A stretch of 64,000 nucleotides of DNA from Qipengyuania psychrotolerans (GTDB taxonomy: Bacteria; Pseudomonadota; Alphaproteobacteria; Sphingomonadales; Sphingomonadaceae), in contig NZ_CP081297.1 in the NCBI RefSeq assembly GCF_019711355.1, positions 1,674,001 to 1,738,000 on the forward strand, written 5' to 3'. Within the stretch, counting starts at the first letter, position 1; each line of letters starts with the position of its first letter. Shown here in pieces: positions 47,038 through 56,688 of the stretch. The notes under the pieces are model-generated. The model was not told the origin of the DNA, did no database searches, and saw nothing but the letters and a program-made list of their open reading frames with translations. Both the position numbers and the translations under genes were made by a program.

Positions 47038-47928
47038 ATGGATACCGGTATTGCTCGTCTGCAGACGCTTTCGCGCGTCGTCAGCCTATTTGCTGCGGTC
47101 GCAATCCTTGCAGGACTGCTGCAACTTGTTCTGCTCGGTAAAGACAGCTTCTTCCCAACTGCGCCGGTCATCGAGGTAAGCGCTGCCGACGCTAAGGCGG
47201 CCGAGGATTACGGCGACGAATATTACGACGAAGAATACCTCGATGAAGAGATCGCCTATCTCGAACGGACCGATCCCTATCGCACCAATTACTACGACGA
47301 TGCCTATGTCAGCACTACCGATACGGGCATTGCCCAGCCGGTGGAGAAAACCCTCGGTGAGCGGATGCTGGACCTGATCGGCGAACCAGAAGGCATTGCG
47401 TTGATTGTCATGGTGATCGCGCTGTTCGCGTTCTTTGTTGCTGCACTTATGTGGGTGTGGCGTGCACACAGCAATATGATGCAGCACGGCATAAGACTGG
47501 CCACCACGCCGACGCGCGCAGTGGTGAACTACCTCATACCGATGCTGAACCTTGTCCTGCCGTTCGAGGCAATGCGGGAGCTCTACAATCGCAGCGAGGG
47601 AGAGCCGCAGGAACTGGCCGATGCAAGCGTGTCCGATGTCACCGCATGGTGGACCGCCGTAGCTGTCGCGCTGATGATCTTCGTATTGCTCGCGGTGAAG
47701 TATTTCATCAATTTCAACACACCCCTGACGTTCTTCACCCCGCTATGGATGGAGTTTGTAATCGTCGGATTTGCGTTGTTCCTGCTCCTCGGGTCGACCT
47801 GGCTGTTCGCAGCTCTCACCCGGAAGATCACTCACTTTCAGGCAGTATATCTCTCTGATCTTGAACCAGATTTTACGAAAGAGGCCGAAGCGCCGCGCCA
47901 GACAGTGACGATCGTAAGAAAAGCTTGA
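47038..47928 (+). CDS. DUF4328-type membrane protein
   Basis: 296 residues from the ATG at 47038, preceded by GGAGGGG. Helix 1 (about 14-34) is followed by a Tyr/Asp/Glu-rich external loop (about 50-110), then helices at about 128-150, 175-195, 220-240 and 250-275. 'FMWVWRAHSNMMQHG'-like and 'PMLNLVLPFEAMRELYNRS' are DUF4328 marks. Function unknown. The DUF2157-like gene follows 72 bp on, on the same strand. Confidence 0.72.
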   Translation: MDTGIARLQTLSRVVSLFAAVAILAGLLQLVLLGKDSFFPTAPVIEVSAADAKAAEDYGDEYYDEEYLDEEIAYLERTDPYRTNYYDDAYVSTTDTGIAQPVEKTLGERMLDLIGEPEGIALIVMVIALFAFFVAALMWVWRAHSNMMQHGIRLATTPTRAVVNYLIPMLNLVLPFEAMRELYNRSEGEPQELADASVSDVTAWWTAVAVALMIFVLLAVKYFINFNTPLTFFTPLWMEFVIVGFALFLLLGSTWLFAALTRKITHFQAVYLSDLEPDFTKEAEAPRQTVTIVRKA

Positions 47929-48000
47929 GCGTCGAGGCGTATTGACACAGCAATACACCTCACCTAGTCTCGTGGTTTAGCAAACAGGGGGGAGCCCTAA

Positions 48001-49140
48001 ATGTACAGCCAAGAAGACCTGAACTCTGCAGTGCAGGCCGGGGCGATAAGCAATGAAGCGGCCGATGCCCTTCGTGCACATGTCGCTTCCACACGCGATG
48101 CGGTGCCTGCAGATGCCGAGCATTTTCGCCTGATCACCGGATTCAACGACATTTTCGTAACCATTGGCGTGATCATCATGCTGCTCGCCGTTGGCGCGAT
48201 TGGGCAGGCTATCGCGAGCGGTATCTGGCCGATGCCGCAATGGTCCGAGGCGTCCGGCGATGCCTGGTGGGCAGAAAACCGCAGCATCAGAGCCATATCC
48301 CAAGGCATGATGTTGACGTTTGGTGCCGCCATGGTTGCAGGCACAGCTTGGCTCCTCGCCGAATTTTTCACTCGCAAACGCCGTATGGCACTGCCGAGCA
48401 TCATTTTGCTCCTGGCGTTTGTCGGCGGAGTATTCGCAACCCAATTGGGCGGGATCATGGCCTGGATGGAAAGCGGTGCTGACCGCAGCGAAACTATCGG
48501 CTTCCTCTGGGCGGCGGCCGCCTTGCTGATTACCGCTGGTTTTGCGTGGCTGCACTGGCGCCGGTTCATGGTTCCGATCACCATTGCGGCAGGTACTGCG
48601 GCGCTGGCAGGAACTGCCATTGCCCTGTTACTTGCGGCTATCGGTGACAATGCCGGCAGCATGGAGACGTTACTGCTCAGCCTGGTCTTCGTGGCCGGTC
48701 TGGCGATCTTCGCCTTCGCCATGCGCTGGGACATGAGCGATCCGCAGCGCGAAACCCGGCGCAGCGATGTGGCTTTCTGGCTGCATCTTCTGGCAGCGCC
48801 CATGATCGCCCACCCGATCTTCGCCCTGATCGGCGTCACGGAAGGCGAGAATATCGGTGCAATGGCAGCAGTGTCGGTGCTGGCGGTCTATATCGCTTTC
48901 GGCGTCCTTGCGCTGGCCATCGACCGCCGCGCGCTGCTGGTATCGGCATTGGCCTATGTGCTGATCGCCCTCACCTTCCTGTTCCGCGAATTTGGAGCGG
49001 TAGAGCTCAACTTCGCCCTGACAGCGCTGGTGATCGGTTCGGCTCTGCTGACGCTGTCGGCCCTGTGGACGCCAATCCGCCGCGCTGTGGTGCAAGGTCT
49101 ACCGAGCGACCTTAAAACGAGGCTTCCGGCAACCGCATGA
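48001..49140 (+). CDS. DUF2157-like multi-helix membrane protein
   Basis: 379 residues. A short soluble N terminus ('MYSQEDLNSAVQAGAISNEAADALRAHVAS') is typical of DUF2157 proteins, and about ten hydrophobic helices follow. GGGGGGAG before the ATG is a strong ribosome site. Function unknown. A strong terminator follows. Confidence 0.7.
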   Translation: MYSQEDLNSAVQAGAISNEAADALRAHVASTRDAVPADAEHFRLITGFNDIFVTIGVIIMLLAVGAIGQAIASGIWPMPQWSEASGDAWWAENRSIRAISQGMMLTFGAAMVAGTAWLLAEFFTRKRRMALPSIILLLAFVGGVFATQLGGIMAWMESGADRSETIGFLWAAAALLITAGFAWLHWRRFMVPITIAAGTAALAGTAIALLLAAIGDNAGSMETLLLSLVFVAGLAIFAFAMRWDMSDPQRETRRSDVAFWLHLLAAPMIAHPIFALIGVTEGENIGAMAAVSVLAVYIAFGVLALAIDRRALLVSALAYVLIALTFLFREFGAVELNFALTALVIGSALLTLSALWTPIRRAVVQGLPSDLKTRLPATA

Positions 49141-49160
49141 CCTCAGCGTCAAGTGACAAC

Positions 49161-49192
49161 AAAAGGCCCGCATTTCGATGCGGGCCTTTTTT
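49161..49192. terminator. Bidirectional Rho-independent terminator
   Basis: AAAAGGCCCGCAT pairs perfectly with ATGCGGGCCTTTT across TTCG, followed by TT. Serves the membrane gene (+) and the DUF2794 gene (-). Confidence 0.95.
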
Positions 49193-49196
49193 GTGC

Positions 49197-49550
49197 CTAG
49201 TCGTCGACGGCCTTGAGCAATCTGCGCTCGATCGGGGCCATGACACCGACCAGTTCGTGACCGCGCTTCATCACCTGCCCATGTTCACCGAACAGTGTCC
49301 ACATCCCCTGCTTCCCGCGCAAAGATGGGCGCTTTTCCACCCGCACTTGCGGCCGCTCTGCAGCGCGCCGAAACGCGGCGAAACTTGCTGCATCGCGGGT
49401 GAAGTCCATCGCATAATCGCGCCATTGCCCGGCAGCGACCATTCGGCCGTACAGGTCCAATATCTGGGTGAGTTCTTCGCGGCTGAAGCCGATTTGCAGC
49501 GGCTTGCGGCCCGGAAACGCAACGACGGTGCCGCCAAGGCTACCCGTCAT
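49197..49550 (-). CDS. DUF2794 domain protein
   Basis: 117 residues. 'QIGFSREELTQILDLYGRMVAAGQWRDYAMDFTRDAASFAAFRRAAERPQVRVEK' matches DUF2794, a small protein confined to alphaproteobacteria, of unknown function. Its start overlaps the cysE stop by one base (TGATG), so it is translated after cysE. Confidence 0.85.
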   Translation of the reverse strand: MTGSLGGTVVAFPGRKPLQIGFSREELTQILDLYGRMVAAGQWRDYAMDFTRDAASFAAFRRAAERPQVRVEKRPSLRGKQGMWTLFGEHGQVMKRGHELVGVMAPIERRLLKAVDD

Positions 49551-50242
49551 CAGTCGTCCGTCCCGCTACGTTTGGCAGCGACTACCTGATCCGCGCGCAT
49601 CTCGGCGATTTCCGCACGGAGTGTGGCAAGTTCGTTTTCCAGCTTCTCGATGCAGTCGCGGCTTGGTTCGCACGGGTCGTCGCATGGCGTTCCGTAGGGA
49701 AGAAATTCCTTGATCCAGTCTTCCGCCGGAACCAGCGTACTGCGGGCCTTGAGACCAATCATCGTGGCGCCTTCGGGCACTTCGTCGGTGACCACCGCGT
49801 TGGCACCGATCCGAGCGCGATTACCGACTGTGATGGGACCGATGACCTGGGCACCGGATCCGATGATGACGTTATCACCGATGGTCGGATGGCGTTTTCC
49901 TGCCTTGCCATTGGTCGGATTAGTGCCCCCTAACGTAACGCACTGATAAATAGTGACGTTATCACCGATGTGAGCCGTCTCGCCAATGACCGAGAAACCG
50001 TGATCGATGAAGAAATTGCGGCCGATTTTTGCGCCGGGGTGGATGTCGATCGCGGTTACCATCCGGCTCCAGTGATTCACTAGCCGAGCAAGGAAAAAGA
50101 GTTCGGCTTCGAACAGCCAGTGGGCCATGCGGTGGTAAGCCAGCGCCCAGACGCCGGGGTAAAGCAATATCTCCCAGCGGCTGCGCGGGGCAGGATCGCG
50201 TGCTTTCACGCTATCGAGATAGGCGATGAGCCGTTCGAACAT
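49550..50242 (-). CDS. cysE: Serine O-acetyltransferase (EpsC type)
   Basis: 230 residues, shorter than E. coli CysE because the N-terminal helical part is reduced as in EpsC-type forms. The left-handed beta-helix has 'DIHPGAKIGRNFFIDHGFSVIGETAHIGDNV' with the catalytic His-Asp pair, and 'LGGTNPTNGKAGKRHPTIGDNV'. It makes O-acetylserine from serine and acetyl-CoA, the first step to cysteine. The C terminus has a cysteine pair and a charged coiled coil (about 190-215). Confidence 0.93.
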   Translation of the reverse strand: MFERLIAYLDSVKARDPAPRSRWEILLYPGVWALAYHRMAHWLFEAELFFLARLVNHWSRMVTAIDIHPGAKIGRNFFIDHGFSVIGETAHIGDNVTIYQCVTLGGTNPTNGKAGKRHPTIGDNVIIGSGAQVIGPITVGNRARIGANAVVTDEVPEGATMIGLKARSTLVPAEDWIKEFLPYGTPCDDPCEPSRDCIEKLENELATLRAEIAEMRADQVVAAKRSGTDD

Positions 50243-50269
50243 CGGTGTAATTCTCCCACCAAGGGCAAT

Positions 50270-50887
50270 TTAAAGCAAGCGGCCCTGTTCAGGACCATCG
50301 ACCGCTTCCAGCGCATCGCGCCAAATTGACATGGTGGCAGGTACCATTCGTTCAAGACTTAGACGGTCAATCTCTGCCACAATTCGTTCAATGGCAGCAT
50401 AAGACCTTTCCATCCGCGGGACGAGATAGGCCGGGGCCCCTTCACCCAGCGAAAGCCCGCGCTGCACGGCATGGCTTAGCATCAACTCAGCTGCCATTGC
50501 GTCATCAGGCGGGCCGATCTTCAGCTGGAGGGCGGAACCCATGCGGCTGCGCAGGTCTGGCAATTCGATATCCCATCCGCCTTCGCTCACCGTCAGAAGA
50601 AGCGGATAGCCGTCTTCCTGCGCCCTGTTCCATGCGTGGAATATCTCGGTTTCCTCACGCTTGTCCGCATTGTCGATTGCTCCGCCATCGGTATGCGAGG
50701 CGAACCATTTGGCCACGAGCGATTTGCCAGAACGCGGGGGGCCAGTCAGGACAGCGGTCCGAAACGGCCAGCTTTTGGCAGATGACAGGGCATCGGCAAC
50801 CGACTGGTTGCCGGAACCGATCACAATGCGCTCAGGTTCGCTTGATCCGGTTTGCGACAATGGAAGCGCAATTTGCGACTCGGTCAT
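50270..50887 (-). CDS. hda: DnaA regulatory inactivator Hda-like AAA+ protein
   Basis: 205 residues. QIALPL at 5-10 is a sliding-clamp-binding motif, as at the N terminus of E. coli Hda. Walker A is GPPRSGKS in 'AVLTGPPRSGKSLVAKWF', and the rest follows a short AAA+ fold with 'ELMLSHAVQRGLSL' and 'VPRMERSYAAIERIVAEID'. With the clamp on DNA, Hda triggers DnaA-ATP hydrolysis and limits initiation. It lies 16 bp after the DUF2066-like gene and shares its operon. Confidence 0.85.
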   Translation of the reverse strand: MTESQIALPLSQTGSSEPERIVIGSGNQSVADALSSAKSWPFRTAVLTGPPRSGKSLVAKWFASHTDGGAIDNADKREETEIFHAWNRAQEDGYPLLLTVSEGGWDIELPDLRSRMGSALQLKIGPPDDAMAAELMLSHAVQRGLSLGEGAPAYLVPRMERSYAAIERIVAEIDRLSLERMVPATMSIWRDALEAVDGPEQGRLL

Positions 50888-50903
50888 GCGAAACCTCGCC
50901 CGA

Positions 50904-52175
50904 TCAGCGACTGATTATCAGCGCGTTGCTTCCGCGTTGGACGTTGAATCGGCGTTCGCGCAGCGCCTTCGCAAGATCGTCGATCGAACCGGCGTAGCTG
51001 ATCGTCAGCACGGTCGTTCCCCCGATAGCCGTGCTGCGTACGCCGATTGCGCGTACGCCCGCAGCGCCGCGAATTCCGGCCATTGCATCGTCAAACGAAG
51101 GTGCATCGGGAGTCGCAACCTGGACGGTATAAAGCGCGACCGAACCTTCCGGCGGAGGATTGTCGATGGGTGCTGATGTGATCGTGCCGCCGCTTTCTGG
51201 CGTTGGCAGAATAGAACGCTCAGCTTCAGCGGCATCCTGCGCTTTCAGCCTGCGCCCAAGCTCCACCAATCGCGCGACGGCAGGGTTGAGATCGCCCATG
51301 CCGATGTTGAGCGTCGGGTCCGGGCGCAAGGTGCCATTCGCCAGCGCCTGCGTGAAAATCTCATCGAATCTGAGGACCGCGCGATCGAGCATTTGCGGTA
51401 ATTGCTCAGGCGTCTCCGCGGTGAGCTCGAACGAATCGAGATACTGGCTGTCAGGCCCGTGCCGGGCAATAAAGCGCCCTTCCACTGGCCCGCCCGGAAA
51501 AGTGTAATGCAGTTCTGCAATCGGCACGAGCACATCTGCTGCACCGAAATCATCCAGAATATCGCGCCACCAGACACGGCTCCGGCGGCCAGTCTGGCCG
51601 TATGTCAGCAGCAGCGATTCGCCACCTGCACCGCTTGGCCGCGTGTAATTGATCCTGCTCGAACCCGACTGGTACTGCGCCCATGCGCGCTGCCACGGGT
51701 TCCGCTGCTCATAGACCATGGCGGTCCCGCCCGACATGGTAACCGGCAAGAGAAGCATCGGCGCACTGCGCTCGGCACGTCCTTCGGAGCCGAGGTAACG
51801 CGATGCGCGTGCGCGGTCGAAGACAACACCCAGCTTTGCGATGTAACGCTTGGGACCCAACCGCTCGCTCTGGACGATAATCGCAGAGACGAGTCCGGTG
51901 ATCTGCGATTCGGATAGTTCTGGGCCGTCGATCTTTTCCCAGGCTTTCACCTGCGCCTCGATCCAGGCTTTGTCGCGGGCTTCAAGACCGGTATCGGCGC
52001 GTACATCCACTTCAACATCAAGGACTTCGATGTCCGTAGACGCCGTAATCGGCGCGATTCCGCGCTCTCCGCCAACCTGGGCATAGGCCAGCCAGCCGGC
52101 AGAGCCCGCAAGAGCGAGGCCGGAAGCAATCAGCGCGATACGCCTGAGGCGAGGAGGGTGAATATGATGTCGCAT
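50904..52175 (-). CDS. DUF2066-like exported protein
   Basis: 423 residues from the ATG at 52175 (a longer frame starts at 52220). An N-terminal hydrophobic helix ('[21 protein letters not shown]') acts as signal or anchor. The body resembles DUF2066: '[20 protein letters not shown]'-like and '[29 protein letters not shown]' marks. The last 80 residues look like a beta-alpha-beta repeat ('[39 protein letters not shown]'). Function unknown; in sphingomonads it is commonly found between purM and hda. Divergent from purM. Confidence 0.65.
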   Translation of the reverse strand: MRHHIHPPRLRRIALIASGLALAGSAGWLAYAQVGGERGIAPITASTDIEVLDVEVDVRADTGLEARDKAWIEAQVKAWEKIDGPELSESQITGLVSAIIVQSERLGPKRYIAKLGVVFDRARASRYLGSEGRAERSAPMLLLPVTMSGGTAMVYEQRNPWQRAWAQYQSGSSRINYTRPSGAGGESLLLTYGQTGRRSRVWWRDILDDFGAADVLVPIAELHYTFPGGPVEGRFIARHGPDSQYLDSFELTAETPEQLPQMLDRAVLRFDEIFTQALANGTLRPDPTLNIGMGDLNPAVARLVELGRRLKAQDAAEAERSILPTPESGGTITSAPIDNPPPEGSVALYTVQVATPDAPSFDDAMAGIRGAAGVRAIGVRSTAIGGTTVLTISYAGSIDDLAKALRERRFNVQRGSNALIISR

Positions 52176-52244
52176 GGGGAAAACAGCGGGCCTTTTGCCC
52201 AATCGCTTCTGGAAATCCAAGCGCGAATGCGCAAGGGGCTACAT

Positions 52245-53342
52245 ATGAGCAGTGACAAGCAGTCTTACACCTACGAACAGGCCGGTGTTTCGATCGACGC
52301 GGGCAATGCCCTAGTCAAGGCAATTGGCCCGTTGGTCAAGGCAACCATGCGTCCTGGCACCGATGGCGAGATCGGCGGATTCGGCGGGTTCTTCGATCCC
52401 AAGGCGGCGGGCTACAAAGATCCGCTGCTTGTCGCTGGAAACGACGGCGTCGGTACGAAACTGAAGCTCGCGATCGATACGGATCGCCATGACACAGTCG
52501 GCATTGATCTTGTCGCCATGTGCGTGAACGATTTGATCGTCCAGGGCGCAGAGCCGCTGTTCTTCCTCGACTACTTCGCCACCGGCAAACTGGAAAACGG
52601 CGTAGCAGAACGCGTGATCGCTGGCATCGCCGACGGGTGCTTGCAGGCTGGCTGCGCGCTGATTGGCGGCGAAACTGCCGAAATGCCGGGCATGTACGCC
52701 CAAGGCGATTATGATCTGGCGGGTTTCTGCGTCGGCGCAGTGGAGCGCGGCGAGCAGATTACTGGTGAGCGCGTTGCGCCCGGACACATCCTGCTGGGCC
52801 TGGCGAGCTCGGGCGTGCATTCTAACGGCTTCTCGCTGGTGCGGCGCCTGGCGGCGGACAAAGGTTGGAAGCTGAATCGCCCCGCCCTGTTCGATCAGGA
52901 CCGGCTCCTGATCGAGGCTTTGCTCGAACCGACGCGCATCTATGTAAAGTCGCTGCTCCCGCTGGTGCGCGATGGCCTCATCGATGCCCTCGCCCATATT
53001 ACTGGGGGCGGATTGTTGGAAAATATCCCGCGCGTCTTGCCGGATGGCGCTCATGCCAATGTCGATGCCGATGGCTGGAAGCAGCCGGGGCTAATGGCTT
53101 TCCTGCAAGCGCAGGGGAATATCGAACCTGGCGAAATGGCGCGCACATTCAACTGCGGCGTCGGCATGGTCCTCGCAGTTGATCCCGCAAACGCAGAAAT
53201 CGTGCGCACTCGGCTCGAAGAAGCTGGCGAGCAGGTCGTCGCAGTGGGACGCATCGAAGAAGGCGAAAAGGGCTGCACAGTCCGCGGTTCTGCCGGCACG
53301 TGGTCGGCGAGGCAGGATTGGGAGGCTGTGCATCTTGGCTGA
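52245..53342 (+). CDS. purM: Phosphoribosylformylglycinamidine cyclo-ligase (AIR synthetase)
   Basis: 365 residues from the ATG at 52245, with AAGGGG seven bases upstream; the longer frame from 52158 overlaps the opposite gene. '[13 protein letters not shown]', '[23 protein letters not shown]' and '[11 protein letters not shown]' are PurM marks. It closes the imidazole ring of FGAM with ATP to give AIR in purine synthesis. It overlaps purN by 8 nt. Confidence 0.97.
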   Translation: MSSDKQSYTYEQAGVSIDAGNALVKAIGPLVKATMRPGTDGEIGGFGGFFDPKAAGYKDPLLVAGNDGVGTKLKLAIDTDRHDTVGIDLVAMCVNDLIVQGAEPLFFLDYFATGKLENGVAERVIAGIADGCLQAGCALIGGETAEMPGMYAQGDYDLAGFCVGAVERGEQITGERVAPGHILLGLASSGVHSNGFSLVRRLAADKGWKLNRPALFDQDRLLIEALLEPTRIYVKSLLPLVRDGLIDALAHITGGGLLENIPRVLPDGAHANVDADGWKQPGLMAFLQAQGNIEPGEMARTFNCGVGMVLAVDPANAEIVRTRLEEAGEQVVAVGRIEEGEKGCTVRGSAGTWSARQDWEAVHLG

Positions 53343-54300
53343 CAAAGCGAAGGTCGCGGTTTTTATTTCCGGGCGTGGCAGCAATATGGCCGCGCTTCTC
53401 TATGCCAGCTTTCATGCAGACAGCCCTTATGAGCTGTGCCTGGTCGCTTCGAACGATACGGATGCCGAGGGCCTGAAGCTCGCAGAAGCGGAAGGCATTG
53501 CAACGTACGCGCTTTCTCACAAGGGCATGGCCCGGTCGGACCATGATGCGGCGATGGAAACCGCAGCGCGCGAAGCGGGTGCCGAATATATTGTGCTTGC
53601 CGGTTACATGCGCATCCTGACCGAAGGCTTCGTGTCCAGTTGGGAAGGCCGGATGTTGAACATCCATCCATCGCTATTGCCGAAATATCCGGGCCTCGAC
53701 ACTCACGCACGGGCAATCGAGGCTGGAGACAGCCATGGCGGCGCTTCTGTCCATCTCGTGACTGCGGAACTGGATGCGGGCGAAGTCCTGGGCGCACTGC
53801 CTGTCGCCATTAGGCCCGGCGAAACTGCTGACAGCCTTGCTGAACGCGTAAGGTTTGCTGAACACCAGCTCTATCCAAAGATATTGGCAGACTATGTATC
53901 GCGCGACGGTGACGCGGATTTCCTGCTTGGCAAGGTTCGCAATCTGGCCCTCGCCCTTCCCGAAACGCATGAGCGAGAAAGTCACGGTTCGCCGGGTTGG
54001 CGGGTGGGAAGCGAGAAATCCGGCAAATATTTCGCCCATTTCAACGATCAGCACCACGGATCGGAACATGTCGCCGTGCTGGTCAAGACAAGCAGCATGG
54101 ATGAATTGCTTGGACTGGTGGAGACCCAACCGGAAGTCTATTTCAAACCCGCCTATTACGGGGCCAGCGGATGGATCGGCTTGATCCTCAACCGGCCCGG
54201 TCTGGACTGGGACAATGTGGCAGAATGGCTGGAAAGAAGCTGGCGCTCGGTTGCTCCGAAACGGCTGACACAGCTTGCCAGTGCGGCGGAAGAATTTTGA
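53335..54300 (+). CDS. purN: Phosphoribosylglycinamide formyltransferase fused to a MmcQ/YjbR domain
   Basis: 321 residues against about 190-210 for PurN. TTG start at 53335 with GGGAGG ten bases upstream. Residues 1-195 are PurN: 'FISGRGSNM', catalytic N109 and H111 in '[14 protein letters not shown]', and D147 in 'ELDAGEVL'. Residues 198-310 are a MmcQ/YjbR domain: '[25 protein letters not shown]', then '[18 protein letters not shown]'. MmcQ/YjbR proteins are small 'double wing' folds of uncertain role. It overlaps purM by 8 nt and its stop overlaps the next start (TGATG). Confidence 0.9.
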   Translation: MADKAKVAVFISGRGSNMAALLYASFHADSPYELCLVASNDTDAEGLKLAEAEGIATYALSHKGMARSDHDAAMETAAREAGAEYIVLAGYMRILTEGFVSSWEGRMLNIHPSLLPKYPGLDTHARAIEAGDSHGGASVHLVTAELDAGEVLGALPVAIRPGETADSLAERVRFAEHQLYPKILADYVSRDGDADFLLGKVRNLALALPETHERESHGSPGWRVGSEKSGKYFAHFNDQHHGSEHVAVLVKTSSMDELLGLVETQPEVYFKPAYYGASGWIGLILNRPGLDWDNVAEWLERSWRSVAPKRLTQLASAAEEF

Positions 54301-54500
54301 TGAGGCGGCTGACGCCCTATTTGTTCTTCCTGCTTGCCGCAGCCGGCCTGCTCATGGTCGCGATCCAGGGTGACGCAGGCTTCGAGGATGAAGTCGATCC
54401 GCTTCAGGCAATTTTGGTGATCGGAGGCGTGTTTATCGGCGCCCATGCGCTGCGCCACATCATGATCCGTGTGCTGGAAAACCGACAGGAAGACGATTAG
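54300..54500 (+). CDS. Small two-helix membrane protein
   Basis: 66 residues, coupled to the purN-yjbR gene by TGATG. Two hydrophobic helices (about 5-24 and 38-57) are joined by an acidic loop ('GDAGFEDEVD'). Ends in a charged tail. No family recognised. Its last 4 nt overlap the end of the convergent gene. Confidence 0.65.
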   Translation: MRRLTPYLFFLLAAAGLLMVAIQGDAGFEDEVDPLQAILVIGGVFIGAHALRHIMIRVLENRQEDD

Positions 54501-54919
54501 GCGGCGTGAGCGCGCCTTGTCGCGGCGAAACGCGGTAAAGTCATTTCACCATTCGCACGGGTTACTTCGATCCGGCAGATGTGCAGCCCGTCGAACAGGA
54601 AGCGCCACATGGTTGGCGACTGGATCTGCGAATTCGTCGCAGAGAACGAACCGCGCACGAGAACCTCGTCGCGATTTGGATCAATGGATTCGAGGGTCAA
54701 ATGCGGATCGCCGGCTGCAGCGTAGAATGCCTTGAGTTCAGCCAGCATATTATCCCGGCCTGAAATTTCACTGCCGCCTTGGTCAGCCATGGTGAAGTCA
54801 GGCGTTAGAAGCGCGGCAAGCGCGGTCCAATCCTTACTGTTCAGCGCGTCGGCAACACCCCTAACGGCGCGCATGTGGCGGCGCCGATGTCTGGTGGAGG
54901 GTAGAATCGCTGAAAACAT
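54497..54919 (-). CDS. SnoaL-like (NTF2 fold) protein
   Basis: About 140 residues. 'ALNSKDWTALAALLTPDFTMADQGGSEISGRDNMLAELKAFYAAAGDPHLTLESI' is the SnoaL/NTF2-like pattern of a small cone-shaped barrel, ligand unknown. The start is uncertain: ATGs at 54955, 54919 and 54874 share the frame and none has a clear ribosome site; the fold begins near 54874. Confidence 0.7.
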   Translation of the reverse strand: MFSAILPSTRHRRRHMRAVRGVADALNSKDWTALAALLTPDFTMADQGGSEISGRDNMLAELKAFYAAAGDPHLTLESIDPNRDEVLVRGSFSATNSQIQSPTMWRFLFDGLHICRIEVTRANGEMTLPRFAATRRAHAA

Positions 54920-55011
54920 GACGGGCACGAACCTAACAGAATTCGTGCCCGCCACCTAATCTATTAGAAAATCGAGATAAATTCCCGTTTTTCTTTAACA
55001 AATGTTACGTT

Positions 55012-55434
55012 TTATCCGACGATCTCGTCTTCGCTGAAGAAGAACGCGATTTCGTTGGCCGCATTTTCTTCGCTGTCTGAACCATGCACCGAGTTGGCTT
55101 CGATCGATTCGGCATAGGTCTTGCGGATGGTGCCTTCTTCGGCATCTGCCGGGTTGGTGGCACCCATGACGTCGCGGTTGCGCTTCACAGCGTCTTCGCC
55201 TTCGAGGACCTGGACAACAACCGGGCCGCTGGTCATGAAGTCACACAGTTCGCCGTAGAACGGACGTTCCTTGTGGACTTCGTAAAAGCCTTCAGCCTGT
55301 TCGCGGGTAAGGTGGATGCGCTTGGAAGCGACGACGCGAAGGCCGGCTTCTTCAAGCATCTTGGTAACTGCGCCGGTCAGGTTGCGGCGCGTGGCATCGG
55401 GCTTGATGATCGAAAAGGTGCGGGTAGCCGCCAT
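55012..55434 (-). CDS. ndk: Nucleoside diphosphate kinase
   Basis: 140 residues, the usual length. '[18 protein letters not shown]' starts the fold and the active-site His lies in '[14 protein letters not shown]', the NDK signature. It balances nucleoside triphosphate pools by transferring the gamma phosphate. Upstream lies a lipoprotein gene 88 bp away. Confidence 0.97.
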   Translation of the reverse strand: MAATRTFSIIKPDATRRNLTGAVTKMLEEAGLRVVASKRIHLTREQAEGFYEVHKERPFYGELCDFMTSGPVVVQVLEGEDAVKRNRDVMGATNPADAEEGTIRKTYAESIEANSVHGSDSEENAANEIAFFFSEDEIVG

Positions 55435-55522
55435 GATAAAGTTCCTTGCGAAATGGCTTATTATTTGGGGAGAAAGTTCTCGCGCGCGCCCCTAGCGCCG
55501 GAGGGCCTCGCGGGCAAGCTTT

Positions 55523-56062
55523 CTAGCCAAGGCCGGCGGTTACCGTCAGTTCGCCGCCACTGCCAACTTCGGCAGGTTCTACCCTGAGCGAAAACGTATT
55601 TTCGCCGCCGGTATGCTCGCCCGCGATTACGATGCCCTGCTTGCCCGGGATATCGGCAGTGAGGCGGAAATCTTGCGCGCTGGCGAGATCGCGGAAAAAC
55701 TCCGCGACCGCTTCCGGGGCAAGCGAGCATTCGAATTGAAGCACAACCAGTTGGCCTCCCTGTCGCTCCACCCGAGTAACACTCGTTACTTTGGAATCCG
55801 GCGGCAGCACAAAGGGCGGCGGCAAAACGGGATCGACCGAGCTACCCGCCCGCATCGTGGTCGTTGCACCCGCAGCATCGGTCAGCGTGGCGCTTACCTC
55901 TCCGGTTTCAGGATCGACGGAGTAGCTACCGATCGGTTCAGCAGCGGCGTCCGGCTCACTTGCGGCCCTCTCGCTCGCTGCTCCGCAAGCGGTCAAAAGC
56001 AGACAGGCTGCGATAATGCTGAGTGATTGTTGCCCCATGCCCGTCCGACGGGTGAAAGGCAT
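55523..56062 (-). CDS. Putative lipoprotein
   Basis: 179 residues from the ATG at 56062, preceded by TGAGGA; a second ATG eight codons in is less well placed. 'SIIAACLLLTAC' is a lipoprotein signal with lipobox LTAC. An acidic Ala-rich linker leads to a compact domain of about 110 residues with 'VVLQFECSLAPEAVAEFFRDLA'. No family recognised. 16 bp after holC. Confidence 0.65.
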   Translation of the reverse strand: MPFTRRTGMGQQSLSIIAACLLLTACGAASERAASEPDAAAEPIGSYSVDPETGEVSATLTDAAGATTTMRAGSSVDPVLPPPFVLPPDSKVTSVTRVERQGGQLVVLQFECSLAPEAVAEFFRDLASAQDFRLTADIPGKQGIVIAGEHTGGENTFSLRVEPAEVGSGGELTVTAGLG

Positions 56063-56078
56063 TGCGGTTCCTCAAGAA

Positions 56079-56522
56079 TTAGCGGCCTTCGCGCCAGCCG
56101 CCCTCGGGTGTCTGCTTGAAGATGCGATTATCGATGTCGTCGCGGGCCGCCAGAAGCTTCCACTGTGTACGTGCTGCATCAGTCGCAGTTTCGCCGAACA
56201 GCAGCATGGCACGTCCGAACCGGGTCGCATCTTCCCGCCATACGCCATCGGCAAGAATTGCCATCGACGCTTCGTTGGGGGCGTCACAAGTCTCGGATAG
56301 CAAGATCGGCTGGCGCGCAGCGTGGGGACTGTCAGCGGGACCATTGGCCAGAAAAATCGCACCCTGCCGCGCCCACAGCGCCTCGCCCAGCCGCTCACGC
56401 ATTGCGGCATCGGAAGCTACCACGACCAGCCGCTCGCCAGCCTGCATGACCTTGCCGGCCAGCTTGACCACGGTCACATCGACCGGGTCGCGGCTAAGCT
56501 GATAGAAGTCCACCCTGGTCAT
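56079..56522 (-). CDS. holC: DNA polymerase III chi subunit
   Basis: 147 residues. '[33 protein letters not shown]' starts chi proteins, '[25 protein letters not shown]' follows, and the C terminus '[26 protein letters not shown]' fits. Chi links the clamp loader to single-strand binding protein. Its start overlaps the DUF2256 gene's stop by 4 nt. Confidence 0.9.
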   Translation of the reverse strand: MTRVDFYQLSRDPVDVTVVKLAGKVMQAGERLVVVASDAAMRERLGEALWARQGAIFLANGPADSPHAARQPILLSETCDAPNEASMAILADGVWREDATRFGRAMLLFGETATDAARTQWKLLAARDDIDNRIFKQTPEGGWREGR

Positions 56523-56665
56523 TCGTCGCTACTACCCTTGTTTCGCCGGCAACGCTCCGAACAATAGCGCACGTTATCCCAGTCGCGCTCCCATTTCTTG
56601 CGCCACGAAAAAGGGAGGCCGCAGGTCTCGCAGACCTTGGACGGCAAATCCCCTTTCCGGCGCAT
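56519..56665 (-). CDS. DUF2256 zinc-ribbon protein
   Basis: 48 residues from the ATG at 56665. It holds CETCGLPF and CSERCRR, two CxxC-type pairs for one zinc, and '[17 protein letters not shown]' in between, the DUF2256 signature. Function unknown. The gene is short, overlaps holC by 4 nt and starts 24 bp after pepA, so it belongs to the pepA-holC operon. DUF2256 genes often lie near cryptochrome/photolyase genes elsewhere; here that is 25 kb away. Confidence 0.8.
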   Translation of the reverse strand: MRRKGDLPSKVCETCGLPFSWRKKWERDWDNVRYCSERCRRNKGSSDE

Positions 56666-56688
56666 CTTGGGAATGGCGAAACTCCCGC

